Of a stretch of DNA of 64,000 nucleotides, positions 1 to 11,338 are shown in pieces; the stretch's first letter is position 1, and every line of letters begins with the position of its first letter. The notes beneath the pieces are model-generated. The model was not told where the DNA came from, did no database searches, and saw only the letters and a program-made list of their open reading frames with translations. The translations under genes and the position numbers were made by a program. Origin of the DNA: Guadua angustifolia (lineage: Eukaryota; Streptophyta; Magnoliopsida; Poales; Poaceae); NCBI GenBank assembly GCA_036346375.1, contig CM070510.1, positions 63,832,376 to 63,896,375 on the forward strand, in the 5' to 3' direction.

Positions 1-540
1 GTTGTTTTGAAAATTTGTTCTTCACGAAGAGTAGCTATAGTCTTTTATAAAAGATCATTTGGTAAATAATTATTTTTTTATATAATAAATTGTAAAAACA
101 CGTCTTATAATTTTTTGGTTTTTATTAGTTATATATGATTTTTAGTTTATAGTAAAATCTGCTTAAAAACTGCTCTATTTAAATAGCTTACTGATTTTTA
201 TAAGCTAAAGCTAGCTTTAAGTTCCAAACAGATAAGCCAAATCAACTCTCTTGTCAGTGACTGTCATAGTAATATATACTTATTATTAAAGCGCTAAGGA
301 TTGCCGCAAGCTCAGGCATGCCACCTCAGCATATTCGCGACAAGGCTCTTTAGAAAATACAAAATCGAGTTTAGGTCCTCCGATCGATTTTTAGCAAAAA
401 AGACCCGAAAAAAATGATATTACGTTTGAGTCTCTCTGCGGTTTACATTTAGGTCCTCCGGTGGTTTTTAACGGAACGGATCACGGAAAAAAAACGTTTA
501 GGTCCTTCCACAGTTTGCCTTTCAGAAAATGCAAAAAAAA
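1..540. other. AT-rich sequence, no gene seen
   Basis: No coding signal, RNA gene or transposon terminus could be recognised. The only structure is short A/T runs and the beginning of a phrase family around 'ttaggtcctcc', which recurs near 375 and 452. Confidence 0.5.
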
Positions 541-544
541 TATT

Positions 545-773
545 GATTCGCTGGAGTTTATAGCAGTCCACAGATTCGCCGACGGGTCCTAGCGACCTTT
601 TTTTAAAACAACGTGAAAACCAAAAATACATAAAAAAAATACAGATTCGTCGAAGGTTTATAGCAGCCAATAGATTCGCCCACGGGTTCTAACCACGGTT
701 TTATAAAAAAAAACACAAATTCATCGAAGGTTTATAGCAGCCCATTGATTCGCTAACAGATCCTAACAACTCG
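545..773. repeat. Three degenerate copies of a ~55-bp repeat
   Basis: Three related blocks lie at 545-597, 643-697 and 718-773. Each has the order gattcg...(c/g)gaaggtttatagcag...gattcgc...cgggt(c/t)ctaac and is separated from the next by an A-rich spacer, giving spacings of about 98 and 75 bp. The copies have diverged, so this is an old array. Family unknown. Confidence 0.7.
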
Positions 774-869
774 TTTTTTTTTAAAAAACGAAAACCGAAA
801 ATACAACCAAATTTTACATGTTATATCGCCACACACGACACAGCTGACGCATTACTAGCTAGTTCAGTT

Positions 870-1117
870 TGAAGCACTGCTATACTTTGACTTGACTTGA
901 CACGGTCTCCTAAACTATACTTTGACCTTTAATTTCTCTTATCCAATATCATTCATACAAACAAAATCACTATCATTACAAAGTACTTTTAAATATGAAT
1001 TCAATGGTATCACTTTTATATCACAAAATTTTTATATAGTTAGACAAATCATTGGTCAAAGATTCAAAGTTTGAATCTTGAAATACGTGCGTGCCTTATA
1101 TTTTGGAATGGAGGGAG
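870..1117. mobile_element. Stowaway-like MITE, one end visible
   Basis: The right edge ends in ggaatggagggag followed by TA, the terminal signature and target dinucleotide of Stowaway (Tc1/mariner) MITEs. The AT-rich body with 'gattcaaagtttgaatcttg' is also typical. No matching CTCCCTCC end was found on the left, so the left boundary is approximate and the copy is probably truncated. Confidence 0.55.
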
Positions 1118-1119
1118 TA

Positions 1120-2287
1120 TTTCATAAGATGTACTTCGTACAACACCAACGCGTTCGTGGAATTTTGTGCAGAGAAGTGCGTGCTAATTTCAGGGTAGTA
1201 AGTAGGAATTTTTGGCAATGCCCTTGTATTGCCTGAAACAAAGAAAAACCACTTTGTTCCAAACTGGGGTGGGGCTGTGGCTCGTGCGCTCGGCTACTTG
1301 ATCTGACAGAGAATGCCCAATTACTCATCTACATGATCTACATGCGTGCATGATTTCAGCGCTACACACCTAGCGTACGGCAGCTACATTCATGGTTCAC
1401 TGCCCCTGAGGGCAACAACACACACCACTACGTCAGCCGGTGGTGAGCACGGAGTAATCTCCCATCCAGTGCTAGTATACTGCAGCCTGCTTGTACCTAA
1501 AATCTAGAGAGAGAAATCCGCGGGGAGGCAGGCACTGCGCAGGGCTAGCCCGAGTCGGTATGGAGAGAGAGCCGAGCTGAGCAGAAGAATGTGCACACGC
1601 ACGAGAGGAGGAGAATAGTGGGCTAGTCATGGTGTGGACGATGCGTCGCGTCTCTCTCGCCGCACCGGCGAGCGTCCGAAAGGCAGGCATGCAGATCAAA
1701 CGCGCGCCGCCGCGGCCCAGCGCGCATCCAATCGCAAGCACGAGAGGTCCCGAGTTCGATAAGACGGGGTTCCGTGATGTTTGAGATTGGTAGACAGCAG
1801 TGCCAGAGCATGATAGTTATCTGCTGCGGTTCTTGAGCTAAGCAGGAAGGTAGGGCTTACCATCCGCTACCCTTGTTAGGGAGCTGCCGCGATGAATATA
1901 GTCCTGTGGTACCATCGTCCCATAATGATAAGAGAGCGCGGTGGATGACACGTATCGTCTGCTGATACTTTTACGGTCAAGAGGAAGTTAGATTCATAAT
2001 TTCGTACAGAAAAAGGACAAAGATTAGTCAGTCGATTTATACGACGTAAATGGGTAAAAAATCGATGAAAATCGATAAAAATTGCTCAAAAAATCGACTG
2101 TAAAAAAAGTTCAACTAGTCAGTCGATTTTCCACGGAAACCAAATGATTTTCCATAAAAACGGTGAATTTTGATTTTTTTTTAAAAAATTTGATTTTGAA
2201 ACTCTATGATTTTTAACGATTTTTGACCGATTTTTTAGCTTAATATTTCCAAAATTCGAATTTCGAGCTTCACGCTGCTCGTTACTC
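1120..2287. other. No gene recognised; mixed sequence
   Basis: A GC-rich patch (about 1470-1750) gives only unsupported short reading frames. An AT-rich patch (about 2025-2230) holds two copies of 'gtcagtcgattt' about 87 bp apart. A stretch near 1740-1765 resembles a tRNA T-arm but has no acceptor or anticodon stem. Confidence 0.4.
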
Positions 2288-2295
2288 TCGACCAG

Positions 2296-2833
2296 TAGGG
2301 GTGGGCATTTTAAAAAACGAATTACGAACGAACCGAACCGAATTAACGATTTTTCGGTTATTTGATTTCGATTCGGTTTTGTTTTGGTATAATTCGGTTT
2401 TCGGTGTTCGGTTCGGTTTTTCGCTTTCAAAAACCGAAATAACCGAATAACCGAATAGCCTATGTACAATACCATTTTTATAGTATTTTTTCATAAAACC
2501 ACTAAACAATTCACATGTTATAATACATTTATGCATATGTTTAGTACATTCATATGTTTTATTATGCTTATATTGTAATTACATATGAATATTGTGTGGG
2601 TTTATCTATATTTTGTGTTGCAATATGAGAAGGACTAAATCTAATTTACCTAGTGTTATTCATATTTCGGTTAACCGAAAAACCGAAATAACCGAACCGA
2701 AATATTTCGGTTAATTCGGTTCGGTTTTTTATTTTTATCCGAGAAATTCGGTTCCTAATTTTCAAAAACCGAATTATTTTAAAATCAAAAAAACCGAACC
2801 GATTAAACCGAAAAAACCGAATGCCCACCCCTA
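2296..2833. mobile_element. Non-autonomous hAT element (MITE) with 8-bp target duplication
   Basis: The element starts TAGGGGTGGGCATT and ends with the inverse (AATGCCCACCCCTA). It is flanked by TCGACCAG (2288-2295) and CCGACCAG (2834-2841), an 8-bp duplication with one mismatch, as expected for hAT transposons. Inside both ends there are dense AACCGAA/TTCGGTT motifs in inverted arrangement (about 2318-2460 and 2665-2820). No transposase is encoded. It lies about 520 bp upstream of the CLE start codon, so it may sit in that gene's promoter. Confidence 0.88.
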
Positions 2834-3356
2834 CCGACCAGGCCCATCTCTGATCTCTCCCTCTTACAGGTGAGAGCTGAGAAAACTGAGACTGCAGCAG
2901 GGAAGAGGAAGGGATTGAAGGCTCTTCAATGTGGTTGGGTGTCCTCTGTGCAGCTTTTCTTTTACTACAAACTGAAAATCCTAGCTAGGAGCCTAGGACC
3001 CTTCCTGACAGTCATTACCTCGGCTTCCTCCCCTATCTCTCTTGCCCATGCTCCATTGTTACTACTATTTAGCCTCCTGCTGCTGCTTAATGAAGCAGCC
3101 ATTTTGCTCTGTGGCGAGTGCTATTTAGCCCACCGATTCTCCCGTGCGCTCACCGAGAACGTAGTTACTGCTGCTACCAGTTGTGCTCAGTCGTCAGCAC
3201 GCGCAGCGCTGAAAAAACTCGGAGGCAGCTCCCCGACTCTTTGAATAGTCCCTTTGTTTCACCTGTGCCTCCCTCCCTCCCTCCCTAGCTCCCCACCAAC
3301 CAAACTCGAGAGCGTGCGCGCTGCCAACGAAGCCCGCCCCACTGAGCTCCGCGCCC

Positions 3357-3698
3357 ATGAGGAGGCGGCGGTGGGCACGCGCCGCCGCCCTGTGCCTCGC
3401 CATTGTCGTGCTGCAGCTCGCCGTCGACAGATCGTCCGCCGCGAAGCCGCCGTCCAAGCTTGCACATGGTCACGCTCACAGGGGGTTGCTGGCGTCGTCG
3501 GCCTCGGTGCCCTTGCATCACGCTGTGGCCAACGCTAGAGGTGGTGGCCGCGCGGCTGCCTTCGACGCTGCTGCCGCAGGCGCCCAGTGCAAAGGCCGTA
3601 AGCGGAAGACCTCCGGCGGCCACGGCGCTGCATGCGCTGACGAAGACGACGACAAGCGCGTCGTGCCGACGGGCCCGAACCCGCTGCACAACAGATGA
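3357..3698 (+). CDS. CLE: CLE peptide hormone precursor
   Basis: This is a single-exon 113-residue pre-propeptide. Residues 1-4 are basic and are followed by a hydrophobic signal peptide (about 5-28, ending near SSAA). The middle is a poorly conserved, Ala/His/Gly-rich region. The protein ends in the CLE dodecapeptide RVVPTGPNPLHN followed by one Arg and the stop. The invariant Pro, Gly, Pro and His-Asn positions of the family are all present. CLE peptides are secreted, trimmed and often hydroxylated or arabinosylated on Pro, and are then perceived by CLAVATA1/BAM-type receptor kinases to control meristem or vascular growth. The motif is closest to the Arabidopsis CLE8-13 type, but which clade it belongs to is inference. 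The acidic-basic stretch just before the motif (DEDDDKR) fits a processing site. The start is the only ATG that gives a signal peptide. No TATA box was confidently placed. Confidence 0.93.
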   Translation: MRRRRWARAAALCLAIVVLQLAVDRSSAAKPPSKLAHGHAHRGLLASSASVPLHHAVANARGGGRAAAFDAAAAGAQCKGRKRKTSGGHGAACADEDDDKRVVPTGPNPLHNR

Positions 3699-5275
3699 TA
3701 GAGCGAGGGGCGCGTCATCATGGCCAAGAAGAGGAGCAAAACCGTATGGGGCTAATGCACCGGAAGAACAAGCGTAAACAGCACAACCGGTGGACTGAAG
3801 TGAAGTCGTAGTAGTCAATCTCTTGTTGCATAGTCAGTTCGTCTGCTTGGTGCTCATCTCTCTCTGTTCATCATGGACTAGGTAGTTAATTAGCTAGCTA
3901 GTAGTACATTTTTTGCTTCTTTCTTGTTTGAGCTTTTGTCTGCCAGCACTTAGTGTATATCCTGCCTAGCTGTTTTGTTGTGTTCTATCAGAAACAAGAA
4001 TTGTCCGGCTCAGCTCTCCCTTGGATTTCCTCCAAGGGTGTTTGTTTTGAGTCTAGAAGTGGAAGATTCTTCTGTTCATCATATCTGAATTGCTTCTCTG
4101 CACCTCAAAAGCATCACAAGACATGATCTCCTGTGAAGTAAAAGATTTTGGGTGCATCCTCCCTGTAGAAAGCTGCAAGTATTTCTGTGTCATCGTGACA
4201 GAATGGCTTTAGTTAAGATCCCCACTGAGCACAATTTGGCTCTTTTAATTACTAGCTACTCAGATACACTGTTCCTCAACAGCTCTCTTCGAATCAGCAT
4301 GTATGAATGCTCTTGTACTCTTGTTGCATGTCCTTGCTCTTAATCAGCTTAGGCATTTGATGCTTGAATTGATGGCAAGTCTCTGCGTCGACTCAAAAAT
4401 CAGTACTACCAGCAACGTACAATTGTACACAATAAAGATGGCCACCAAATGTGGAGTAGTACCGTGGTAGTATATCACCGAAGATATGATCCCAGGGAGA
4501 AGGCAGTGGCGGTATTTGGTGACTGACTGCTCCTAGGCGCAATGAGTGGGAGCTGTGCTCCATGGATTGTTCCCAGAGCCCTTTTCCAGCTCTCAAAATT
4601 TGACGAAGAGACAGTGGTCCAGCCATCTCCAATCCCTTTGGTTTTTTAGCAGTTGTTCTTGAACCTTTCTGTGGCTGGCAGGGGGTTAAAAAAGCAAAAA
4701 CAAAAGCTGTTACAATTCATATCTTGGTCTCTATATATGGCAGGAGTAAAGGCTTCTGCTCCAGTGCCGCAACCGGTTCCTGTCCTCAGGAAGGCCGGGA
4801 AGGAAATGGCATGTGAACTTTGTAACCATCCAAGAGCGTGTACCAGCAACAGCTATAAATCCATCCGGTGTTCATTGATCGGCTGCTGGAGATTGGGTGG
4901 TCCACTGTCCTGATAGGATTGAAGATACATGTATGTGAAGTGCAGACAACCAATGTGTAGTAGCGCCAGTATCATACCCTGATAATATCCACAGGAACAA
5001 CCCTCCCAATCCAATGTACCAAATGCGACACATCGATAATATCCACTACTAACACTCTTAATGCGCCCTGTTGAAACAGGTTTTTGTAACCACAGCGTGA
5101 TGAATAAGTTGCTACTACAGAGGTCATTACACCAATCCAAAGTTATACTACCACCCAGGGCATGAGGGGTGGAGTACGATTAACATGAAAGGAGACTATC
5201 AAATGGAGCACAAGCTCGGTATGGGATTAAAGTCAACCACCATCACTTGTTATTTGGTAGCGACTAGCTGAACAT
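3699..5275. other. CLE 3' flank and RPB8 3' flank, no further gene
   Basis: This stretch should contain the 3'UTR of the + strand CLE gene and, further right, that of the - strand RPB8 gene. Short reading frames on both strands show no recognisable domain. A phrase around 4425-4560 (gtacacaataaa ... tgctcctag) weakly recurs near 6108-6195 inside an RPB8 intron, which hints at an old dispersed repeat. Confidence 0.45.
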
Positions 5276-7261
5276 TTACACCTTTCGGATTAGAAGAAAC
5301 AGCCTTTGATCCAGCTCGAAGCTAGCAGCGTTGGAAGGATCACCCTTGAGCATCATCAGGAGGCCACCAAAAGATGCATAAATCTCCCTGGAAAGAGAAA
5401 GAGGGGGGTCATTCATTAGAACAGTAGCACAAAGCGGATTGATCAAATCACACGATTCAAGGGTAACTATAGGATAACATGAGCATAGTAACCAGTAGGT
5501 ACACAGTGCAGATATACAGATCATAGTTACCAGATTCATTGTAAAACCCTGTGAATTGTGAACTGGATTCATCGAACCTGAACTAGTTTATAGTCCAGGG
5601 TTCGTGTTCATAGTAGAAATTGAAAGAAAAAGTGGCGAACCGTGAACCCAAATGTTATCCTGCGTTTTTGGTAACTATGATACAAATAGGTACGAAAAAA
5701 AAATGTTCTTTGAAAGTTAACGGTGTTAACAGTGCTTACATTGTACAGCTTAATGCAAATAACTCAGCCATGCAATTAATGAAGTTAATGTATTTGATTT
5801 GAACCAACCAAGCAACTCAAACAGCAGAAATAACAATGGATACACCTGAACAGTTTCAGAAAACAAAAATACCTCAAGTTCTTTAGCTTGTGGTTTTTAA
5901 CCTTGTCTGGCATACTTATGGCTAAAACAGGAGAAAAGATCCTAACATAATTTCAAACTAAACAAAACATTTAGTGCACGATGCTCCCACACCAAATCAG
6001 TCTGAGCCAGTCGCTTCAACTAACTTTGCCTCTGTTCTTTGAAAAAACTGTTATGCTCGTGCAAATATATTCCATACATTTAGTCTTAAGTCCAAACAAT
6101 GGACAGCTGTACACAATAAATATCAAATATGTAAAACCAAACCCATCAATCAGCCTATGAACAGATGGAGCTGAGTTCTTTGCATGAGTTGCTCCTAGAG
6201 GCCCACATGGCCAGAGCCATGGCAGTATTTCCTCTAGAACAAATGCTTCTAGATAAAGCACTCAAAGCAGGCCCCACCTATATTTGTAATAGAGCTTCAA
6301 AGCATTAGGTTGATCAATAAGACAACCTTGACACACTCATATTTAAGTAAAAAAAGCCCAGTACTAGTTCTTCATCAGCAATATGCAGAAAAAAAAAACA
6401 GTCGCAAGCTAAATCATATATTATACAGCACATATCCTGCGATTAAGTCCTAATAGGTTCTGCAGTTCTGCTAACAAAAGTCCTCCTAGATTAAAAACCC
6501 ATACAATTTCACTAATCTAAAGTTCAAATAAGCCGTACACTTTAGCAGCTTGACCATTGGAACTGTCTTCTGAGATCTTGTAAAGCTTTCCATGCATGAC
6601 ATAGTCATATTTGTCAACAAGTGTTTTTCTACCAGCCTGAAAGAAAGAAATGATACAATGTTAGCTTCCTGTACAATGTTTTATCCCATAAAAATGTTCC
6701 TCAATGAATATAAGTCAAAGGGAAACAAAAACAAACATTTAGGCACCTATGACACATTCTGAGCTAGATTTCCATCATTCAATTGGCACTTCATTTCAAG
6801 ATCAACTTGTAAGATGAATAGGTCTCATCACCTGCGTGTAGTAGCCAGTGTCGGGAGCTCCATCCAGGTTCAACGTAGGAGCTAAAACCATGGTGAATTT
6901 GTCACCAGCACGCATTGGATAGACCTCGGTAGCGACATCTAATTGCATGTACATATCAAACTGCTCGCTACGAGCTTCAATGCGAGTAACTGTACATCAA
7001 TATGGAAAGGACAACATTACTTCAATAAACATCTGCAATAACATTAAGCACACAGTTGTAAAGATATGCAAACACTCCAAAGATCCAAACAATGTAGAGT
7101 GAACTGGAAAATGGCTAGGTTTACTAAGCCATTGCTAACCACGTGAAGAACTCACAATTCAATATGTGAGACAGCCGGAGAAAATTACCTTTGTCGAACT
7201 TCTTCCCATCAGGATCGAGCCTGGTCACAATAAAGATATCCTCGAAGAGATGCTCAACCAT
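5276..7261 (-). CDS. NRPB8: DNA-directed RNA polymerase subunit RPB8 (shared by Pol I, II, III; plant IV/V)
   Basis: Four coding exons were read on the minus strand: 7261-7189, 6989-6832, 6636-6539 and 5387-5276. All introns have GT/AG ends and phases match, giving 146 residues, the usual plant length. The protein starts MVEHLFEDIF and carries the family landmarks LDPDGKKFDKV, TEVYPMRAGDKFTMVLAPTL, NLDGAPDTGYYT, KYDYVMHGKLYKI, YASFGGLLMMLKGD and a C-terminal FELDQRLFLLIRKV. RPB8 is a small OB-fold subunit of the polymerase core, in the nucleus. The last intron is long (about 1.15 kb). Just upstream of the ATG, 'gggcag' fits an acceptor, and 7577-7572 (CTTG/GTAAGC) fits a donor, so a 5'UTR intron of about 0.3 kb is likely. 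The gene looks intact. Confidence 0.95.
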
Positions 7262-7576
7262 TTTTTTCCTGCCCAAGATGGAGAGTAAGCATTACACTCT
7301 TACGATGCTAAAGCAAGAAACTTGCCAATAGCGCACATCAATCCCACCGATTTTGGGTCAAAAAGAAACCGAAACAAGTACCCCTGATTTAGCCAGCAAC
7401 CAGCCCAGCCCTCGAAAAAAAAAGCAACAAATAAGCGATCTAAAGCACATGAGCCTGTGAACTCCAGTGGTACCAATCAAATGTGCGAGTAATGTTTACA
7501 TGGATGCTTTCAAGAACGGTGGAATCAGATGGATTTCTGAACAAGTAAAGGAAAGTAAGGTGGGTTAAGGCTTACC

Positions 7577-7960
7577 AAGACGAATGGGACGACCAACACG
7601 AAAGGAGGAAGAGGAGCGAAGTGGGCGTCGGAGGAGTTAGCGGCTAGCGCCTTGTTTCGGGGGGCTCGGCCTCGACGGCGGCCGCCGGAATGAGAAGGGC
7701 GGCTCGGTGGCAGACTGGCAGTCTCGGCCGCGCTGGGAAAGCTGGCAGAATCGCGCTGAGTTGGGAACGGGAAGGGTTTTACGAGGGGTGGGCGGCGGTG
7801 GGATCGGGCCCACACGGCAGTGACAGAAGAACGGGCCCACAAGGCAGTGAGAAAGGTGGATGCTGATACGGGCCAGGCCTTAGTGACGGCGGCCCACGCG
7901 GCCCGTGCGGTACGCGCTTCAAAGCAATCGAGATTCGACGGAGGCCGCGCCCAAGCTCCA
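7577..7960 (-). promoter_or_regulatory. Probable RPB8 promoter and 5'UTR exon with GGGCCCA boxes
   Basis: This GC-rich stretch lies immediately upstream of the inferred RPB8 5'UTR intron. Two GGGCCCA boxes (7806-7812 and 7833-7839) sit in an imperfect ~28-bp duplication (cgggcccacacggcagtgac / cgggcccacaaggcagtgag). GGGCCCA/TGGGCC motifs are TCP-type binding sites typical of housekeeping plant genes such as those for ribosomal proteins and polymerase subunits. No TATA box was seen. The transcription start is inferred, not seen. Confidence 0.5.
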
Positions 7961-8147
7961 ATTCCCTTCTCTGATTCTCTCGCCCGAGTGATCACTTTTC
8001 TATTTTTTTTTCAAGTTTAGCTTTTTTATAAATAGTATTGCAAATTTAGTTTTCTCACCGTGAAATGTGTCTCCCATGATCTCTATCGCCTCCTGCGCTC
8101 GCCGGTCGGCTACCGCACTTTCTGTTCTCACGCTTTTGGGGCCTAGC

Positions 8148-9169
8148 CAGGGCCGGCCCAAAGGGGAGGGCAGCGGGTGCAACCGTCAAGGGTCTTCAAT
8201 TTTGGAGGGCCCCTAAATTGCATTTAACATGAATGTAAAAGCATCATTCCCGATAAAACGCCGAGCTACCCGGAAAAAGCAGTTTGATGAAAATGATTAT
8301 AATGAAGAGGTTTTATCAGCTGAGAAGTCTTTTAAGGTAAATTACTTTCTTGTTATAGTGGATGTAGCAATTTCTTCATTGAAGAACAGGTTCGAGAATT
8401 TTACTCCATTTAAGAGTATATTTGGTTTTTTACTTGGCTCAAAAAATTTAAAGTCATTGGATAATATTGAACTAAGAAATTGTTGCACTAAATTTGCAAA
8501 AACATTTTCCCATAATAGTTCATGTGATATTGAGTTAGATGATTTTTTCTCTGAACTAAAAGTGCTACAAATGACTTTATCTGCTCACTCACAATCCGCT
8601 ATGGAGATTTTTTAGTTTGTTAAGGATTTAGATTGCTATCCAAATGTTTCAATTGCTTATCGAATCTTATTCACCATATCTATGACTATAGCCTCCGCTG
8701 AAAGAAGTTTTTCAAAGCTAAAATTATTAAAAAATTACTTGATGTTATCAATGTCACAAGAAAGATTAAATAGTTTGGCAATTTTATGCATTAAGAAGGA
8801 TAAATTGGATGAAATTGATATTGATACTATTATTAATGACTTTGCATCTAAGAGTGTTAGAAGAAACTTTAACTTGCCTATTTAAATTTGTAGGAGTTGG
8901 TGAGATTGACTTTTGTCGCAGCATTATGGTAGTGATAGCAATGTGGCGCAGGTGGGCTTGAAGGTGCATCTTGAAGGTTAGAGCTCAATTTAATTGAATA
9001 ATACATGAGTTTGATTATGTTTAACTATCTTTTGGTTGTGACTTGTTCTCTACCAAGTTTATTACATATAAAAGCATTCGATATTTTATCTGCAATAATT
9101 ATAGTAGTCAATAAAAAGGGCTACTTGATTTAGCTCGCTCCGGTCCTCAATATCTTTAGAACGGTCCTG
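8148..9169 (+). mobile_element. hAT transposon, internally deleted, perfect 8-bp target duplication
   Basis: The element begins CAGGGCCGGCCCAAAG and ends with the inverse of CAGGACCGTTCTAAAG, an imperfect hAT-type terminal inverted repeat. It is flanked on both sides by GGCCTAGC (8140-8147 and 9170-9177), a perfect 8-bp target site duplication. It carries only the C-terminal part of a transposase gene, described separately. An exact duplication implies a fairly recent insertion or little decay since. Confidence 0.92.
8229..8885 (+). pseudogene. hAT transposase C-terminal fragment with one stop codon
   Basis: One reading frame runs through 8229-8885 and is interrupted by a single TAG at 8613-8615. 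The first part (FDENDYNEE, SAEKSFKVNYFLVIVD, SSLKNRFENF, FGFLLGSKNLKSLD) and the second part (FVKDLDCYPN, IASAERSFSKLKLLKNYL, MSQERLNSLAILCI) match the TTF-type zinc-finger/hAT-dimerisation transposases common in plants. ASAERSFSKLK with MSQERLNSLA is the hAT C-terminal dimerisation domain. The N-terminal zinc finger and the catalytic part are absent, so the fragment cannot act alone. Confidence 0.88.
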
Positions 9170-9177
9170 GGCCTAGC

Positions 9178-9830
9178 TAGTTCCTATGCTCCTCAGCCAC
9201 GGTAGACGATAGGTACTTGTCGCGTCTTCTGCGGGGGAGAGGAAACTAATTTGCAATTTCACTTAAGAAACAAATTTAGATTTGAAAAAAAACAAGGTAA
9301 CGATCACTCAGTCGTCCACATCTTTCTCCAATCTTCCTCCCTCCACACGCGCCGGCTCCACGGCGCTGCATTTCCCCCGGCGCCAAATCGCGAGGGTTTC
9401 TCTGCCGTGCCGTGGTGCCTTGCGAACGACGCCACCAGCACCGAGAGCACCAGTGTCGGGACCCGAGTGGATTCGGTCTGAATCAAGAGATCTCAGAACA
9501 AATTTGTGGGGAATTTGCGGTGGCCGCCGCGCCGGCGTTTGCGCCGTGTAGTAGGAGGAGGACTTGTACGTGAGTCGCTAGGTTTCGCGGATTCCCCGCG
9601 TCCGCCGCAGCAGAGAGAGCCAACCTTCGCTGCGTACCGTAGAAACCCTAGACTCCATCTCCCAGCGGCGGTTGCGTGGCGGAGTAGATATGGCGGCGTG
9701 GGCGGAAAGAAGGTGAGATGTCCAACAGTCCAAGGCCACCGCGTCGAGCGAGCTCGTGCTACAGTGTCCACGTTTTCATGAGTCTGAATCTGACTATTTC
9801 TTCAGTTCTGACATTTCCTGCCCCTTAGCT
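9178..9830. other. GC-rich, possibly the 5' end of a disrupted gene
   Basis: About 9340-9720 has the look of a grass gene's 5' region, with CT-rich leader sequence (ctccatctcccagcggcgg). At 9690 an ATG opens a short coding stretch (MAAWAERR) ending at a possible GTGAG donor. No downstream exon could be matched, and from about 9830 the sequence is retrotransposon. Very uncertain. Confidence 0.2.
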
Positions 9831-9878
9831 TTTCACTTGTCCTCAAGTGTTCGAATCAGGGAGCTAAGATCTGATAGT

Positions 9879-10810
9879 TTAGGAATAGAATTCAGGAAAG
9901 GTACCTTGGATGAAGTCAGCATCCTCCCATGATGCATTCTCTGGATGAAGATTAGCCCATAGAACTAGCCATTGAGTTACCAGAACATGGTGGTTTGTAG
10001 GCAGAGCTCTTGCTTCAAGTGCAGACACTAGTTCAATCTTCATCTTCTCATCTTCAGATATTAGAGGCAGATTCAGGACTAGGTACTGCAGTAGGTCCAC
10101 AATGCTTCTTTAGTTGACTACAGAGGAATACTGGATGTATACCCACATTATCAGGTAGTTGTAGTTTATAAGCTATTTTTCCATTCTTCTGCATAACCCT
10201 GAAAGGTCTATAGAATTTATTACTAGTTTCAGCGATTGTCTCAGCCCAAATGTAACAGTCCTGTATGGTTGCACCTTCATATAAACAATATCCCCAACTG
10301 AAAATAGCTTCTTCCTTCTGTTCAAATCAGCATATTTCTTCATTCTAGATTGCGCCTGAGCTAGATTCTTCAGCCTGTTCAGCATTGTTTGTTTCTCCTC
10401 TAGGAAATTCTTAGCTTCTTCGTCCTCAGGTCCGGGAACAGCTTCTTCATGTATCAAGGGTGGGCGAAAACCATACAATGCTCCGAAAGGGGATGCCTTA
10501 CCTCAGCTGCACTTTCAAAGATTTGAACAATTCTTGCCACAACTTACTAGTAAATTTTCTGTCAGATACAACAGCGACAGCGAACCTATGTGGTTTAAAG
10601 ACGTTGTCAGTGAATGCTTGAGTTACTGAGTGAACTAAATATGGGTGAGATAATGGAACAACAAGTAAGTATTTTGTGAACCTGTCAACTACAACAAAGA
10701 TTACCTCCTTGCCTTTTTGAACTAGGCATTCCTTCGACGAAATTCATAGATATTTGAGTCCACGCCATATCATGTATAGGCAAAGGTTCTAAGACTCCGA
10801 TTGGATTGGA
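9879..10810 (-). pseudogene. Ty3/gypsy chromovirus pol 3' fragment (integrase end and chromodomain)
   Basis: Minus-strand frames show, in order, GVLEPLPIHDMAWTQISMNF (start of the integrase core, normally LLEPLPIPDMAWTxIxMDF), LYGFRPPL, a KKYADLNRRKKLFSVGDIVY / VQPYR integrase C-terminal stretch, and VTQWLVLWANLHPENASWED, which fits a chromodomain. The parts lie in different frames with gaps, so this is a decayed fragment. No LTR could be assigned to it. Confidence 0.8.
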
Positions 10811-11338
10811 GCCGTTTGGCTCGTTGCGGGGAGTCGGCGGAGGTGAGGTGGCGGGTTCGCCGGAGCGGTAAGTTTTTGCTGTCCACTGCATCATTTTTTG
10901 GCGTTTTCACGTGTTTTTGCGTGCTTTTTCGGTTGAGACGAGTCGACCAGTCCGGCCGCCATCCGCCAGGCGCGGTGGAGTTCGATGGGACGGTGCGTGT
11001 ATCATGTGAGCAGTAGCAGTGCATCAGAACTGTGGCGTTGACGGTGAACTGCGAGCTCGGTGGGAACGCGTCTGATGGCTCAGGTTTTCACCCAGCTGTA
11101 CTGTTGGTTGTACTCTTGTTCTACAGTACTCCATTCGGACTGTTTGGTGCTTAATTTCTGAAACGTACGAACTGGATGTTGATAATTTTCCTTGGATGGA
11201 TGGATTGGTTGATCTCATTGATTTTGGAATATATACATGATTTTTGGAATTAAAACGTGCATGCAAAGCTACACCTATTTCTACGCTTTGTGCTTCATTA
11301 ATATTGTGACACTCTAGTACTCTTTCTTCTGAATATAT
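10811..11338. other. No gene recognised; GC-rich start then low-complexity
   Basis: 10811-11010 is GC-rich with one strong donor-like site (GGTAAGTTTT near 10868), but no matching coding sequence was recognised. The remainder shows nothing further. Confidence 0.3.

Noticed and set aside
1735..1830. tRNA-like stretch (gaggtcccgagttcgat...)
   Set aside because: It resembles a T-arm, but no acceptor stem, D-arm or anticodon stem pairs around it. It is not a tRNA gene.
3285..3818. 177-codon frame antisense to the CLE gene
   Set aside because: It is a GC-rich shadow of the CLE coding region, with no domain and no conservation expected.
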